Positions 26,921 to 41,900 of a stretch of DNA of 64,000 nt are shown here, in pieces. The notes under the pieces were generated by a model, which saw only the letters and a list, made by a program, of their open reading frames with translations, did no database searches and was not told the origin of the DNA. Within the stretch, counting starts at the first letter, position 1, and every line of letters starts with the position of its first letter. This DNA comes from Aquila chrysaetos chrysaetos (Eukaryota > Chordata > Aves > Accipitriformes > Accipitridae), in assembly GCF_900496995.4 (NCBI RefSeq), contig NW_024470385.1:186001-250000 (forward strand), written 5' to 3'. Made by a program: the position numbers and the translations under genes.

Positions 26921-29900
26921 CTGGGTGGGAGGAAGGGGAGAGTCAGCACGGCTTCACTTGCTGCCAGACCCGAATGTTACCAGCCCCCCAGGCTCCCCCG
27001 TCCCACCCTCGCTGCCCAGGGCTGGAGGGGCCCCATCCTGGGGGATGCGGTGACGCTCGCTCGCTGCTGGCCCCGGGCTGTGGGAAGCACAGGGCGAGCG
27101 CCCGTCGTGCCTGAGGTCCCACTGCTCCATCGTGCAGCCGCAAAGGCAGGCACTGCTGTCCTCTACATCCCCGTGGGAGAGAAATTGAGACCCAAAACAG
27201 CAGGACTCGGCACCGGAGCTGCATCTTCCCCACAAGCCCATGAACATTTCGGAGAAGGGATCTTGGCCAGAGGGGCCGTGGGTCGCCGTCCTCCCTCCAC
27301 TCGTGCCTTCCACCGGCCAGACCATGCCGGGGCTGGGACCTGGCAAGGGCCCCCGTGCCCTTGCGGCTCCCCGGTGCCCACCCCAGGTGCCTGCCCTGTG
27401 CTCCCGGCCGCATGCCCGCCCGCAGCAGCCGCTCCACAGCTCCTCTCCTGCGCCAAGCAGAGCTGACCGCTGCCGTTCAGATGTGTACGGGGCCATGTGC
27501 CGACCTGCCGGCGCGTGCAGAGTGCGGCCTCGGCACCGCACCAGCTGGTGGTCAGTACAGCGCTGCCAGAAGCAGCCAAGACCCCGCCGACCTCGGACTC
27601 CCTGTATAACTGCTGCTCAGCACAGAAAGCTTCCCGATTTCGGTAACACAAAAGCATAAAACTCAGCTAAACAGAAGGTTGTTACAGTAGAAGCTGTAAT
27701 CGTGCTGCAGGAAGGGAATTAACTGAACAGCAATGGCCCCAAGCCCCGCTCACGCTGAACTGCAGCAGCCCCAGACCCCATCAGCACAGCAGCGATGAGT
27801 CACTGCGCACCGAGTCCCCCGAGCTGTGAGGCTGCGGTCCCCAAGCCCCGAGCCCGGCGCCAGGGCTGTGGTTTCCCCAGCTGCGTCACTGCACTTCAGC
27901 AAAAGCAGGACAAAGCGTTTCCATCTGCTAGCCTTGCAGAGGCGATGCTGCTGGACGGGAAGGAACCCGGCTTTCCCACACGCTCTTCCCCTGGCCGAGC
28001 ACCACTGCTGCTCGCCCTCCGAGCACGGAGCCCGCTGGCCGACGGTGCTCCCGTGCAGCGTTTAACTCTGCAGGCGGTTGGAGACGTTACCTCCAGGCGT
28101 TCGCGTCGCCCGCCCTGAGGGACGGGCGGCTGCTGCGGGGCTTTCTGCAGCAACACAGACATGCACTGAAAACGTGGCGGCAGCAGCCCGAGCGCCAGCA
28201 CCACCAAGCAGCATAGCGTGGTTAGACCCGGCAAAGGGACGGGCTGCTTGTCCCCGTTACAGTGGAGGTGCGTGTGCCACGTTCCCCGAGCTGGACGCCT
28301 GTGAGGGCACTCGGGCAGCGCAGCCCCATCAGGTCTCCCTTTCCCGCAGGGCCGGTGCCTGGCTGGTCGCTGCCAGCCCCGCTCTCCCCACTCCCTTCAG
28401 AGGGGCATGGGAAGTAGTTTGATAACCGCCAGTGCTCACTCAAGGTTACCGATATCTCTTTGTTCTGCCACCTCCCAAAACATTCTGTACAAGGCAAAAT
28501 CCCACCTGCAAATGCAGATGCGTCTGTGCTGAGATGGCATGTATGCTCTTGGCTGCCCTGCAATGAACTGTGCGAAGCACCCCGGGGCTGGAAGCCCACG
28601 CGAGCTGAGGACAGGGGTTTAAAAACAGGGAGTCCCAATTCCCACCCTGATTTCAAAGGGCCCAAGGAAGGTCACGGAGCATTCAACAGCAACGCTCAGC
28701 AGCTTGCACCAGCTCCCAGATCGGAGGCAGTGGCTCACTCCCCCGGGGGCAAGAGCAGATTAATTACCATCTGCAAGGGTTTGCACCAGCCAAGAAACTG
28801 CTAACTACCCACAGCCGCTGGCAGCGGCTCGGCACCCCCAAGGTGGGAGAATGCCTGGAAACACTTGCAGCCTGTTATTGTTTGTTCTCATTCCCCCGCC
28901 TTGGAAAACTAATCTGCTGCTAACTCAGGAGGGCTCAGGAGACAGATAAGCCAAAAGACAACCTTAATAAAAAAACAGAAAAAAATGAGAAACTCTCTGA
29001 GTTACAGCCCGGAGCTATCGACCCAGCAATATGCAAACAGAGCCTGCAGCAAACCACATCGCACCCGAGCCGTGCGGGCAGCATGGCGCAGGGTGCTGCG
29101 GCAGTGGTCCCATGGGGCAGGGACAGCAAACCCGGATTGCCGGGGCGGCGGGCAGGGCAGCGCTGTCCTGGCCACAGGCATTGCTGCTCACAGCCACTCC
29201 TCCCCAAGGGACGGCAGCCCCCCGAAGCCCCGAGGGTGGCACTGCCCCATTGGGCTGCACCCACCCTGGGAACAGCCGTTAGCCTTGGCTGTCCTGACCA
29301 CATCAAAACGCTAATTCAGGGCTGACTGTTCCCGCTCTCCCTGCATTTTCAGCATGCCGTCCCGGTGCTGTGTGTGACGGGAGTGAGCCCCAGTCCACGG
29401 GCGCCGTGCCAGAGGGGGCCGGTGCCGGCACAGCACCCCAGCGTGGGCAGCAGCCGAGTTGCCCCGGGGCCCCGCACAGCCCCTCGGCTCTCGCCTTCTC
29501 ACACGGAGCAGTAAATCATCCAGCCGCCTGCAGCCTGGTGCCCTCCTGAGGGGACGACAGCCGCTCCCTGCCCAGCCAGGCCCAGGACAGATGGGTACAA
29601 GCTGTATTTGCTGCACAGGTTTAGGAAGGAGGGCAGGGCAGGTCCTGGTCCCTGCCCTGAGGACAAACGTCTCCGCTCTGGTGGGCAGAGCACAGCCTTC
29701 CCCCTTCCCTGGCGCAGCCTCCCGCTGCTGCCGCAGCAGCACCGGCGCCGTGTCCCACAGCAACTGGCACATGCCAGCAGACAGCAGCTGGGGAGCCAGC
29801 CACTGGGAGAAGAGCGGTCTGGCAGGTGGAAATGCACCGGTGGGGTGGGAGCACAGCCCCGCTGCCACCCCCACAGAGAGCTGGCACTCACCGTTCTGGG

Positions 29901-32900
29901 TCAGCTTCGTGGAGCAGACGAGCGTCGAGATTTGGAAGCTGTCCCGGGCCGACACGGTTAAGCCCGATGTGCCCCCGCTCACGCGGAAGGAAGAGCCAGA
30001 CAGGAGCTTCGGCTCGGACAGGTTCCTCGTGGAGGGCAAGGTCAGGTACGCGCTGGCATCCTCCAGCTTCCTGCTGTCGCCCTGCAAGGCAGAGCACGGC
30101 TCACACCAGGCAGCGCACCGTGGGACAGGGCTGGCCCGTGGGTTCGGTCTTGACCCCCCCCGTCAAGTCCCCTGTGGGGGGGGACTTCGCTGTGCAGAAT
30201 GGGGCAGGGCAAGGAGGCCAGCAGAGCCGCACACAGGTAACGGTGGCTCCCACCTAATGACATCCTTACGGCTTGGTAAACTCCGGCTCACGGGAGTTGT
30301 TGGGATGAGAGAGCTGGCCCAGGGGAATTGCTGCCCACGGTGCAGAGCTCTGTGCGGGCAGCGCAGTGGGCTTGCCCAACATTAATTTAAACGGAACATC
30401 CAAGAAAGCTGCTCCCTGCCGGGCTCCGCAGGGACAGATGCTCAACTGGGACAACTGACCGGGAGAGACACTGAATCCTGGCCGGTGCCACTCAGGGAGG
30501 ACACAAGAACTGGCAGGAAGAAAAGCACGAGGGGAGGCCAGTGACACAGAGGAGCCTGCAGCTGGGCAGCAGCACACCAGGAATGAAACACGTGCCAGAG
30601 CACTGCCGTGGGGACGGACACACAGCAGGACACCAACCAGGTGTGGGCACGGTCCCATGGCATCACTGTCACTGGCCCGATGGGACGTTTTGTGCCAGTG
30701 TGGGCACGCTGGCATCTCTCTCTCCACAGCGGCAAAACAGCCTATTTCTTTGTGTCCCCTATTCTTAAGAATTAAGACGACATTACACCTAGGAGCACTC
30801 ACTGGGGTGACTTTCTAAATGATCCTTCCATGATTGTTTGCAAGACTGGGACATGGTGAGTGTCCAGAGCCGGCCAGACACACCACAATGGACTGCAGCC
30901 ATGCTGCCGCAAGCTCACCAGCGCGCGCTTACGGCTTGGCAACAGGGCATTTATCCTTCCCTGCCTGCAACCTTGCACAATAAAATTTCTCCTACTGAAG
31001 GTCAGATGAAGATCACAAAATTGTTTGTTGTTGGCTTTTCTCTCCACTGAGTGTACCCACAGCGGCCAGCTGACTCGCAGGAAGCACTACACTTCTTCCA
31101 AGGGCAGCTAAGCCCTTGCAGGGTAAACTGGCTTAATTTCAGACATTTCTCAACCAGCATGAGATCAAGAGGTCTGAGGAGCTAAAAGCATATAATTCAC
31201 ATTCCTCTGGCAAACAAAGATAAAAAGATGAAATAGCTTCTGACTCCCAGAATCAAGCCCCGGTGTTTGCCGGGAAGAGCAGGAGTCAGCTGGGGAGAAG
31301 ACAAAGCAGAGCACGCCGGCTTTCACTTGCTCGGGGGCGGAGGATGCTGGTGAACGCGACGGTTCAGCGAGGGCAGCAACAACCCTTTAAGGAGAAAATG
31401 CATCCAGGAGGGAGGTGCACAGGGTTTCATCTCGCTGGGCCAGCCAGCACCAGCAAGTCTCAAAGGTGCTTGGTGCTCCTGCCACCGAACAGGCTGTGGA
31501 GGGGACAGTCCCCCAGAGAGCTAGGGAGTGTGTCTGCAGCTCTGCAGGCCACAGCAGCATTTAAAGAATTTAGGTATTTTGCCTGAAAAGAACAAGGAGG
31601 AGGTACACGATAACAATTTCAAATGCGTAGGAGCTGCTGGGGAAGAAAAGCGCGGCTCTCTCCCCGTCCCCAGGCTGGGCATGGCAGGGCACCACGGGCT
31701 CCCGGCAGGAGGGAGGTCAGGCATCCCAAAAGCGATAGATGAGGAACAGGAACGGCAGAAAAGGATGGACAGATGGATGGCAGAGACCTGCAGGGGCACG
31801 CGGGCAGCTCAGCCCCCAGTGGGGCCGCTACGTGAGCACGGGGCAGGAGCGCACCAAGGTGACACCGCGTCAGATCCACAGAACAGTCCTCTGACGTGGG
31901 ACGATGGTGAGCACAGCAGTGTGCTGGCAGCAGTCTGTCTGCTGGGGCACCTCTGCTGCTGGGACATTACGTAGCTGCAGAAGCAGCATCGAGGTGCTAA
32001 GAGGGAAATGTGGTGATGAAGAGGAGGAACTCCTCCATCAAGCTCATGGGAAGTTTTGGCTGAGGCCAGCAGCACAGCTGCCACAGCAGGCAGGAGACAG
32101 ATCTGCTCATCCCAAAAAGATGCAGGACTTAGGAAGGGAGATGGGTCTACCTCGAGTAACTGTGGTCACATCACTAGGAACAGCAGGGAAAACTAAGGAA
32201 AACTTCAGTTAAATACCAGAGCAGCCAAGGGGCTGAGGTGGGAAGGTCACCTCTTGGGGAGGCTGGAGCTCCATTGCCAGCGAGGAACACTAAAGTGGTG
32301 CTGACACACAGAGGAAGAGTCCTGAGCTCACCCTTGCAGCAGGGACCAGCACCTCCCACTCCCCTGGCCGCAGCCAGCCCCAGCCTGGGAGAAGGGGACA
32401 CCAAGGCAAGGGGGGGGGCAGCGTGTTCATGGGGTTTTTCACACTCAACTGCGTTTTTTCCAAATGGAACAGTGAATTTTCCCTCCTTACATTCTCTCTC
32501 TGCTCTCTCAGAAGAAAAACCAAGCAGTTTTATGCAGAAAAACACTGGTGAAATCAGGTAAAGTGCAGCAAATATCTTCATGGGGACGTTCCCTCCCAAG
32601 TCAGATACATTTAAGTTACCTTTTTCTAAACAAAACTTGTCATTCACAAGGGAGCAGCGCAGAGATTAGAGACACTGTGTGCAGGGAGCCGTGGCAGGAG
32701 CCCCCACCATCAAGGACAGAAAGGACAGGAGGGACTGGAAACCCTCCGGGGGACTTTGGGTACGTGCCACCAGTGCGGCAGCTCCAGCAGGGACTGGGAC
32801 CCCAGCCCCACGCAGGCAGCTGCCAGGAGAGCTGTCACCCTGCAGGCTCCCCGCTTCGAGGGGGGGTCTGCCTGCCCCCCCATACCTTGTACAGAACCAG

Positions 32901-35900
32901 GTCGTGCTCCCCATCACGCAGCGTGGTGCCGTCTGGTCGCATCAGCTTCACGAAGGCCATGGAGAAAATCCGCTCACTTTTGTCTTTGGCTGGGAGAGAC
33001 AAACACGGGGCAAGGTGAAGCCTGCTCAGGAGGAGCCCGAGGATGTACCATGCAGGCAGGGAAAGGGCAGCGCAGCCGGGGGCTCCTGCCCTCCCGGCAG
33101 CTGGAGCAGTCCAGGGAGGGGGCTACCAGGGAAATCGCTTTGCTTTTCCTGGAGTGAGACCCCCGATCTCCCCAGAGCACTGGGGAGAAGCAGCTGCTGC
33201 AGCCGTTTGGGAACCTTGAGAGAGGGGAGAGATGGCAGCGACAAGCCGACGTGCAGCCAGAGGAGCCGCCGGGCTGCCAGCACGTGCTGCCCGGGCAAGC
33301 AGCCATCGGAAAGCCGCCTCTGCGAGAACAAGAGGGGCTTGGGGCAGGCAGGGCTTGGGGCAGGCAGGGCTTGGCCTGCGCAGGATCAGACCGTCGAGCA
33401 GCAGCCTCAGCTGCAGGTCTCCCCAGTGGCCCTGGGGAAGGTGCCCACAGCCGCAGGACATGCCACGCCACGTCTCATCACGTGTGGTTTTCAGCTCTGC
33501 GAAGGCACCGACAGCAGCACCTCTGCTCTGGGAGCAGCCCGTCCTCCTGGCCACGTGTCACAGCCCACAGCTTTGCTGCAGCTAAACGCCACGGGATGTG
33601 GAGCGGGTGCTCCGGAGAGCCAAGCGCAGGCACCCGCGCAGCAGCTGCGTGCAAGAGGCAGCGGTTTCCCAGAGGTCTGCCGCCTCACCACGGGCAGCAG
33701 GGACAGAGCAGGACAGGGGGGATGGCTTCCTTCCCCGACACGTGAATCCAGATTTCACAGCATCCCTGGTGTATCCCCGCACGGTGCGAGACGAGGGCCG
33801 CTCACGGGGCCCTTCTGTTCCTGCAGCCCCTGAGCTGCAGGCAGCCCACGTCCATCACAGACCTTGCTGGGAACGTTAGCAGAGGAAGACCTGGAGAAAG
33901 GAGATACTTACAGTCGCTGGAGGAGCGATGCCGGAAGGTGAATCTCAAGTGGGTCTTGTGGACATCTTCAATGGGAACAGCAATCTGAGAGAGAAAACGT
34001 GTACCCGCGTGAGGACAGGAGGGCGCGGGCTGGGTGACCTGCCTGGCCAAGACGCCTTTGTGCTTGGGCAAAGGCTGTGCTGAACTTTCAGTTCAAATCC
34101 AAACCCACATGCTTTCCTTTCAATTAATGAGGCTGAATTGGAGACACAGGTGGCTGTGCAGGGCTGGCGGTGTACATCCATGAGCCCGCAGGGAGAGGCA
34201 GGAGCAATGCAGGAGCACCGCCGGCGATGCAGCACACTCGGAGCCATGGCCCCAGCACTGCTCGTCAGCAGGGGCAGTGGACATCGCCCCCCTGCTGCAG
34301 GTCACCCTGGGTCTCCATCCAGGGGTCGAGCCATGACACCAGCAGCTTCTCCCATCCTCCCTGAGCCAGGGAACTTTGCCCCTTGAAAAGCCAACCCTGG
34401 CAGGGAGTCCTCCTCCAGCGGCTTGGTGCTGCTGCGCAGGAGGAGCGAGGGACACAGCCTCAGAGGGACACAGCCTCGGGGGGTCACAGCCTCGGGGGTC
34501 ACAGCCCCAGTCCCACCTCAGCCCCCGTGCCCTGAGGCTCATACAGACCTTCACCGTCTCCATCCACCGCTGGTGCCGCTGCTGGTAGTAGACCACAGAG
34601 CGGTACTCACTCGCCGGTTTGTCCCCCGCACCGTGGTAAATCACGTTCTGCGGAGAGGGCAGCAGCAGAAGAGTCACTTCATGGTCAGATCAAATAAACT
34701 CAAAGGGCTGAAGAATTTTGCATCCCCTGCTAACCCGGGCTAGCCCCTGAGCGGTCCAGCCCCGCTGAGCAGCTCTCCCCAAGCCCAAGCTCCCCTGGCA
34801 CAGGTGCCCCTTTACAACAACTCAGCTGGTGTGGGGACATCTTTCCAACTGTCCCTTCCCAGTCAGGCTCAGAGGGGCAGCAGAAGGCTTCCCCATCCCC
34901 ATCCCCGTCCTCTCCACCTCTGCCAGGCTTGGTGCAGCCTCTGAAGGGAGCCAGCAAGGGACACGCAGCCCCCTGGGGCACGGTCACAGCTTGCCTTTGT
35001 TGCCCTGTGGGAAGGGCATTATCAGGGAGGGAGAAGGAGGTGGGGGCTGCGCCCCTGGACCAGCTCAGTGGGACCCTCAGCATTCACAGCTTGTTCTCCA
35101 GGGGCCAGGTGAGAACTGCATTTGAAATGAAAGCAGATACCCCAAAGAAAGAGACAAGGCAACAGCCAGTCCTGGGGCAGGGGAAACTGAGTCTGAGCCT
35201 CCCACCATCCTCCTGGCAACCCTCCCAGCTCCTTCCCCCTCCTCCTCTCCCAGGGATGGAAAGCTGGGACACCCCACACCCGGGGGCCTCCAGAGGTGGC
35301 CAGGGGTTCAGGCTGTCCCCAAGGGAGGACAATTTTCTCTCTATCCCTGCCCACCACTTTCCCAGATCTTTATTCTAAAGGGCAGCTTCAAGGGCTCCAG
35401 TAGCCAAAGAGGCTATTCCAGCTGGTTTGTGCTGGCACCAACACTGGCACCAGCATGCTACGGAGCTGCTGCCTCTACGCAAGGTGGGGTGATGCGGGGG
35501 AAAGTCCCTTGCCCCAGGGCTGATCCGTACCTGCACCACACTGCCCGACTCGTCACAGACGCACACTGTCACTTCCACATTCTTCTGTGTCTTCTTGTTC
35601 CCCTTGTCAAACTCGCCCTGCACCAGTGTCAGGTAGATGTCGTTCCTGACGTCTCCTGGTGGGACAGCCCTGTCAGCGAGGCTGGGTCCCCTCTGCAGCA
35701 GGGCACCCTGTAACCCCACACTGGGACCCCCAGACACCATCCAGGGATGGTGCAATCCACCACCCTGCTTGCCTGGCATGATGACCTCTGGGTAGCCCAG
35801 CTTGCGTGCCACCACCGTGCTGCGGTCCACAAGGTGGGGATGGTCCTTTCGCACTTGGCTCAGGTCTCCCCAGAGCATCTTCAGGGACACCCAGAATCCT

Positions 35901-38900
35901 GCCAGGACAGAGTGTGGGACATCGGCCCCATGGCCCGTGCCAGCTCAGCACGAGCTGTGCCATGCTGGACCAGGCTGCCGGACAGCCACACGTACTGCGG
36001 AAGCGGCTGCCCCTTCCTGGGCTCAGCCCCAGGTGCATTTGGGTGGGTGGTCATTCCCAGTGACCCCGCATGGCTCCGATCCCAATTGCTGGGACAATTC
36101 ACACACTGAGCCCTGGACACACCCAGGATCAAACTCGCTGCGGTTTTTCAATGGGTGACAGTGTGCAAGAGCCTGGGGGAGGCAGCAAGAGGGGGCCCAC
36201 GGTCGGCCAGGGACCAGAGTGAGCCGCTGGACCCTGCAAGGACTGGCATGAGGGGGCTGCGCCAGCGTGGAGGCCGGGGGCAGCCGGGGACCCCGAGCAC
36301 AAGCAGCAGCAGGAGGGAAACGCAGGATGAGCCAGGGAGGGGTCTCACCCCTGCAGAGTGGGCACGCAGGGCAGGGGGGATGCAGGGGTTCTACCTTGTC
36401 CCTTGTGGTTGATGTCCTTCCCCTCCACCGCTTTCCTGATCATGTTGTGAAGAAAATCATTGTCAGCAGCTGCCCTGCAAACACCAGAGTGGGGCGATTC
36501 AGAGGAGCTCCACGCCGGGTGCACACGGAGAACCCCACACGGCTGCTCCCCATGGCCAGGCACTGACCGCCAGCAAACCAAACAGCAACCCAGATCCCAC
36601 TGCAGCTACCCAACTGGCTGGCCTCCAGCCCGCCGGGAAAGAGGTGCAGGACAGCATCCACAGCAGACCTGGGACCCTGAGCATGCGTGTGCCCTGAGGG
36701 GCCGGGAGGCAGAGCTCCGGCAGGGCTTTGGTATCTCTGAGTATGTCACTATGCATAGAAAAACCCCTTTTCTAACCTCACTGAGGTCCCAGACCTGATG
36801 ACATCATGTCCCAAGGATCCACAGTCCCTTTGCAAAGCCACATTTAACGGAAAAATCTCTTTGATCCTGACACCTCTTGCCCCCTCACAGCTGCTGTCCC
36901 CATGCCAGCCAGGCCCACAGAGGCTGCCCCCCTGCCCGCTGCCGGCCCCGTGGGACTTACAAGTGCACGGGGATGAAGTACTGCTTGTCCTCGTCGCTCT
37001 CGCACTTCCCCTTGGTGATGTCCGTGATGTCCATCACTGCAGCAGCACAGAGGCAGCAGCGTGGGGCGGCTGCCACGGGCACCAGCAGCCCCAGCCCCCA
37101 GCGCCAGAGCCCTCCATGCCAAATCCTCCCGGGACCAGCACCCAGGACAGTTTTGTCCCATCCTGCAGCCACCACTTCACCTGTGCCCCCAGCACTGACC
37201 CTGCTGTGCCCAGGCAATGTGCTCCACAGGGATGTCCTCGTGCCCCACCGAGACCCCTCTGCCACCCCGTGCCAGACAGACCTGAGCTGCATGGGGCTCT
37301 CAGCAGAGAGAAACCCTGCGCCCACATGGCTCTGTGGCGGACGGATGTGTTGCCAACATGGGCTGGTACCTGGCATCCCGGCACAGCTCACCCCTGGGAA
37401 ACGCTCCCAGGGGGTCTGCAGCAGCACCAGCATCAGCCCTCAGTGCAGGGAAGGGTCCCGTGCTGGCGCACAGCCCAAAGGCCGCCCACCCCTTGGGCTC
37501 TTCTCTCCTCACCCTGCACTTCTCCAGCTGCCGCAGGGCAGAGCTGGCTGCTCAGGGCTCGCACCACACATCCAGCATCCCCTCCAGCTGTGCGCCTCTG
37601 GGGAACAGCATGCAGAGATGGTGCAGCCACCAACCGGACAGTCACCACAGCTGATCTCAGAGCTCCGGGGCAGATTTTGGCCAAAATAAGCCATACCCAG
37701 AACCTCTCCGTCAGCCACAGACAAAGGGTTTGACACAGGACGGACAGGGCACCACAGAGTGGGCACCAGGATGATCCATCTGGCTCCTCCTCAAGGACAC
37801 GCTCAGCCCGGCACACAATTAGCCACCAATATGTTCATAATTCACCTGGTAATTTCTCTGTGGCTGAGGTCCTAGCACACGCTACTTAACCAAGTAAAGT
37901 CAATAATTTCCTAGCAAGCCCATCCGATGGGGATCAATACCCAAAGCAGGACCATGGGTCAAGGCAGAGCGGGGGGAGCTCCCTGCTCCGCTGGGGACAG
38001 GCACCATGGAGGGGCCAGGGCTGCTCCCAGTGGCACCTCCAGCAGCGCCAGGCTGGATGTCCCCCAGTCCCTCTCCTCTGCTGGGGCGGGTGCATTGCAT
38101 CCCTATCGGCCCCGCAGCCCAGGTAGGGCAGGGCCAGCCCGTGGGGGACAACACGAGGGTGGCCAGGGGAAATGCTTGGCTCCGGCTGTCGTGGGAGCAG
38201 GGAGCCAAGGCTTTCCCAGCTGCCAGAGCAGCCATGCCAGGTCCCTCCCCACACCCCAGCACCAGGCTCGCATGGGAAAGGCCCTGCGCCACCATGGGGG
38301 GTTGTGGGTCTGGCTGGAGAGGGGGAGAGAGGGCAGCGAGCTCAGGGCGATGCGGCAAGTGCAGCCGTGCAGAGGCAAGTGAGGGTTGGGGTCCATGTGT
38401 GGGGTTGGGGGCTGCATGGCCAGAGGCAGGAGCAGCCCTGGGGTGTTGCTGCCCCAAACCACTGCACCCCACGGCCAGCAAGCCTCATGGAGCCCGGTGG
38501 CCAAGAGGTGGGTGCCGGGGGTGCTGGCGCGGGCAGCGCTGGGGGGTCTCCTCCTGGCACCCATGGCAGACCCTGCTCTCACCTGAGATGCCAAAGGGCC
38601 TCCGGAGGCCCGTGCTGAGCTTGCGGCTGTAGGTCTCCCGGAGGTCCATGCGTCCCACCCGGATGATCTGGCACACCAGGAAAAGCCTCTCCCGCTTCAG
38701 GTCTTTGCTGCCCAGGTCCTGGGGGGGGGACAGGGTCTGCATGAGCCGGGCATCGGCAGCACCGCGCGGGGATGCGCCTCTGCCGGCGCCAGGTGACCGC
38801 AGGGTGCCCGGGGCTGTGCAGGAGGATGAACCAGCAGGTGCAGAGCCAGCACAGGTCCCTGCTCCTGGCATCCCAGCTCTGCCTTCAGAAGCCAGGGAGT

Positions 38901-41900
38901 CCCCCTGCTGCTGTGCCCCGCAGAGGGGCTCGGCTGGAAGGCATGCAGCCCCGCTGCCCCAGGGAGCCTGGGGTTTCTGTGCGCCCCAGGCAGCTCTGAG
39001 CCTGAGGGATGGGGACAATGCTGGGGCTGGTGGAGACCGATGGCCCCACGGGGCACCCATAGCCCAGGCTGTGCAGCCAAGGGGGGCACGCTGCCCTGGG
39101 AGGGAGCAGGTGTGACGCGGTGTAGGGCTTGGTGGGGTGGCCACAGGCCCCAGGTCCAGGCACCCTGGGGGGGGGGCGAGGTCCCATGGGTGCTGCCCCT
39201 GCATGAGAACCTTCCTGCAGGGCTGCGGCACAGAGCAGCGTCACACCGCAGCGCACAGGGATGCGCGGCCGATGCCAGCAACGGGCAGGGGTCAGAGGTG
39301 GGCGAGAGCCGGGGGAGCTGGACCGCGGGGGCTAGAAGTGCTGATGCTGCTCATTAGCATTGATTTTCCCAGCTCATCTGCATATCGATGGCTCCGCTTG
39401 GGCCGTCCTGAGGGTCAGCTCAGCTCTGCTGGTGCAGCGGGAAAAATGCTGGATCAGCAGGCGTTGCCTGCGCCTCCGCCCGCCCACGACAAGGGACCGC
39501 TGAGCTGGGCTGTGGGTGAGGGATGGAGCGAAGATGGGGGCACAGGCACCCCAACAGCACCAACAACCCAGGACCTGGGAGGGGAGGCCGTGAGGGGCAG
39601 CCCCACAGCGGGCGCCCACATTCCAGCGTCAGGACTGGGGTCTGCACTGGAGCCACAGGGCTGGCTGGGCTGGGGGCACGGGAGAAATGAGCAGCAGGGA
39701 GGAGCGGGGATTCAGCTGCTCGGAGGTGGCACGGGCTGCGGCGGGGCCTTGGGAGCCCCATGCATGGTGCTGGATGCATCCCAAATGCTGCACGAAGGGG
39801 GGGCACCTCTGCAGGCAGCGGGGAGGGGAGGAGGCGCAGGCAGCAGCAGCGCTGCTCCCGAGGGGTCTGCGCTCACCGTAAAGACGGCCTTGAGGTTGTT
39901 GAGCAGCTCGATGTCCTGGGGGACCCCCGTGCTGGCCCAGCGGATCACGTAGTTCTCGCTGCGAGGGGAAGGCGAGGGGGTGAGGAGCTGGCGGCAGGGG
40001 CCGGGCACCAGGACAGCAGAGCTGGAGCTCAGCATGTCCCTGCGCAGCAGGGGTCCAGCCAGGCAGAGGCTGCCGGCAAGCAGCCCACGAGCAAACACCA
40101 CGACATGGGCTGGAGTGCTTCGGCCACAGGCAGGGTGCTGCTCAGGCCGGGTTTGCGTGCCCGGCCGCTGCCGGCTCCCACCGTGCAGACCCCTTGTCTG
40201 ACCAGTGGCCCCAGTTGCAGCACGCAAACTGGCCCAGCCTGGCCCAGTCTGGCCATCCCCAGCAGCAGCAGCTTGCAGGCACTCTGAGCACATCAGCTCA
40301 CCGGTCCCTTGCACGGGGCCACGCTGCGCGTACCGGGGTCTGGTGGGGGCTGAGCCGGCATTTGCCTGTCGCGGGAAGATCAGTACAGGGCAGCATGCCA
40401 CAGCATACCCCTGATGGGCCACAACACGTTGGGCACGCACCACACCAGGCAGGAAAAGCCACAGGCAGTCCCACGGGATGTGACTGCAATGCCTTGCACA
40501 CTGCCAACAAACCCTCCCGCTCTGGAAGAGACAACCCTGCAGGAAGGGACGTGCCTCTTTTCCCCCAGTGAGACGCGCCGGCTCGTGCCAAGCTGGGCAG
40601 GCAGCTGGGCTGGACAGGATGGGTGGCCAGGGGCTCAGGGATGGGCAATGGGGTATGAAGGGGCAGGGGCTGCCCTGCAAAGTGGGGACAAGACTGGAGA
40701 CGCTGCATGGAGTGGCAGGACGGGCACCCGGCCGAGCCGGCGGCAAGGGTCGGGCAGCAGGGCCGGTCCTGCACCGCTGGGGCCCCACCTGATCATGCGC
40801 TGCTCGCCGGGGTCGTACAGCGCCATAAGGAGCTGCGCCTCCTCGCCGATGTTGCAGACGAAGTTGCGCATGCAGAGGTAGAGGCTGTGGGAGGGTGAAG
40901 CTGCCAGGCGGGTGCTGCAGCCCAGCGCGCTCTGCTGCGGGCTCTGTGGGGCACGAGGTCACTCAGCCCCATGGCTCAGCCCCACGGCTCAGCCCCACGG
41001 CACGGCCCCTGGCATGGCATGGCCGCACGTGGGGCAGCAGGCTCTCGTCACAGAGGGGTCAGCATGCCGGGGCTGGGGCTGGTTCTCACCGTCTCCTCCT
41101 GGATGCGCTGTGTGATGGTCTGCGCAGCCTTCTTGTGCGCCTGGAAGAGGCTGATGATGCTGGTTCTGTCAGGGTCCAGGATGTTTTCATCCTCATCCCG
41201 CACCACCAGGTCCAGCGCGAGGATCCTGCGGAGGCCGGGATAGGGTGAGGCAGGACCCGGCGCTCAGCTGGGCCGGAGGGACATGGGTCTGTTCATCCCA
41301 CCGGGACCCGCCTGCCCTTGCATGCGCACAGGCTGGCATGGGGTCTGAGGGTGCCGGCATGGTGTGGGGGCAGGACAGATCCCAATGGGTCCTGGTCAGC
41401 AGCAGAGCCCTAGCAAGGGGACAAGAGCCGGACAGCACCAGTGACGCTCTCCTGCCCCAGCAAGGGCTCATCGGTGATAGCCCTTGGCTAGGTGGCTTGC
41501 ACACCCACCAGCATGCTCACTGTCCTTGGCCATCACCGGACAGCCAGCCAGGACACCGGGGACACGGGGACAGCCAGCCAGGCCGGCAGGGACACTGCAG
41601 CATTGGGGCCGAGCATCCCTCAGCACCACGCAGTCTGTGCCTGGGGTGGGGGCAGATGCCCAGGCTCCCCCACGCTCCATCCCCGCTCTCACTTGTTGCC
41701 ATAGTCGATCTTGCTGGTCACCTCCTTCTTGAGCTGCAGGAGCTCGTCCTTGGGCAGCGTCCCCGACAGCAGCTGCGAGCGCCGCTCCATCAGCTCATAC
41801 ATCATCTGCTTCACCTGCCGGTACCGCTCTGTCTGCCCTGCCTGCGGGCAGAAGCGCAGGGTCACTGTGCGCCCACGCTGGCCCCGGCCCCTCCAGCCCC

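Noticed and set aside
25879-27114. A 411-codon plus-strand open frame
   Set aside because: It runs across DOCK exons 19 and 20 on the other strand and their introns, with no domain of its own.
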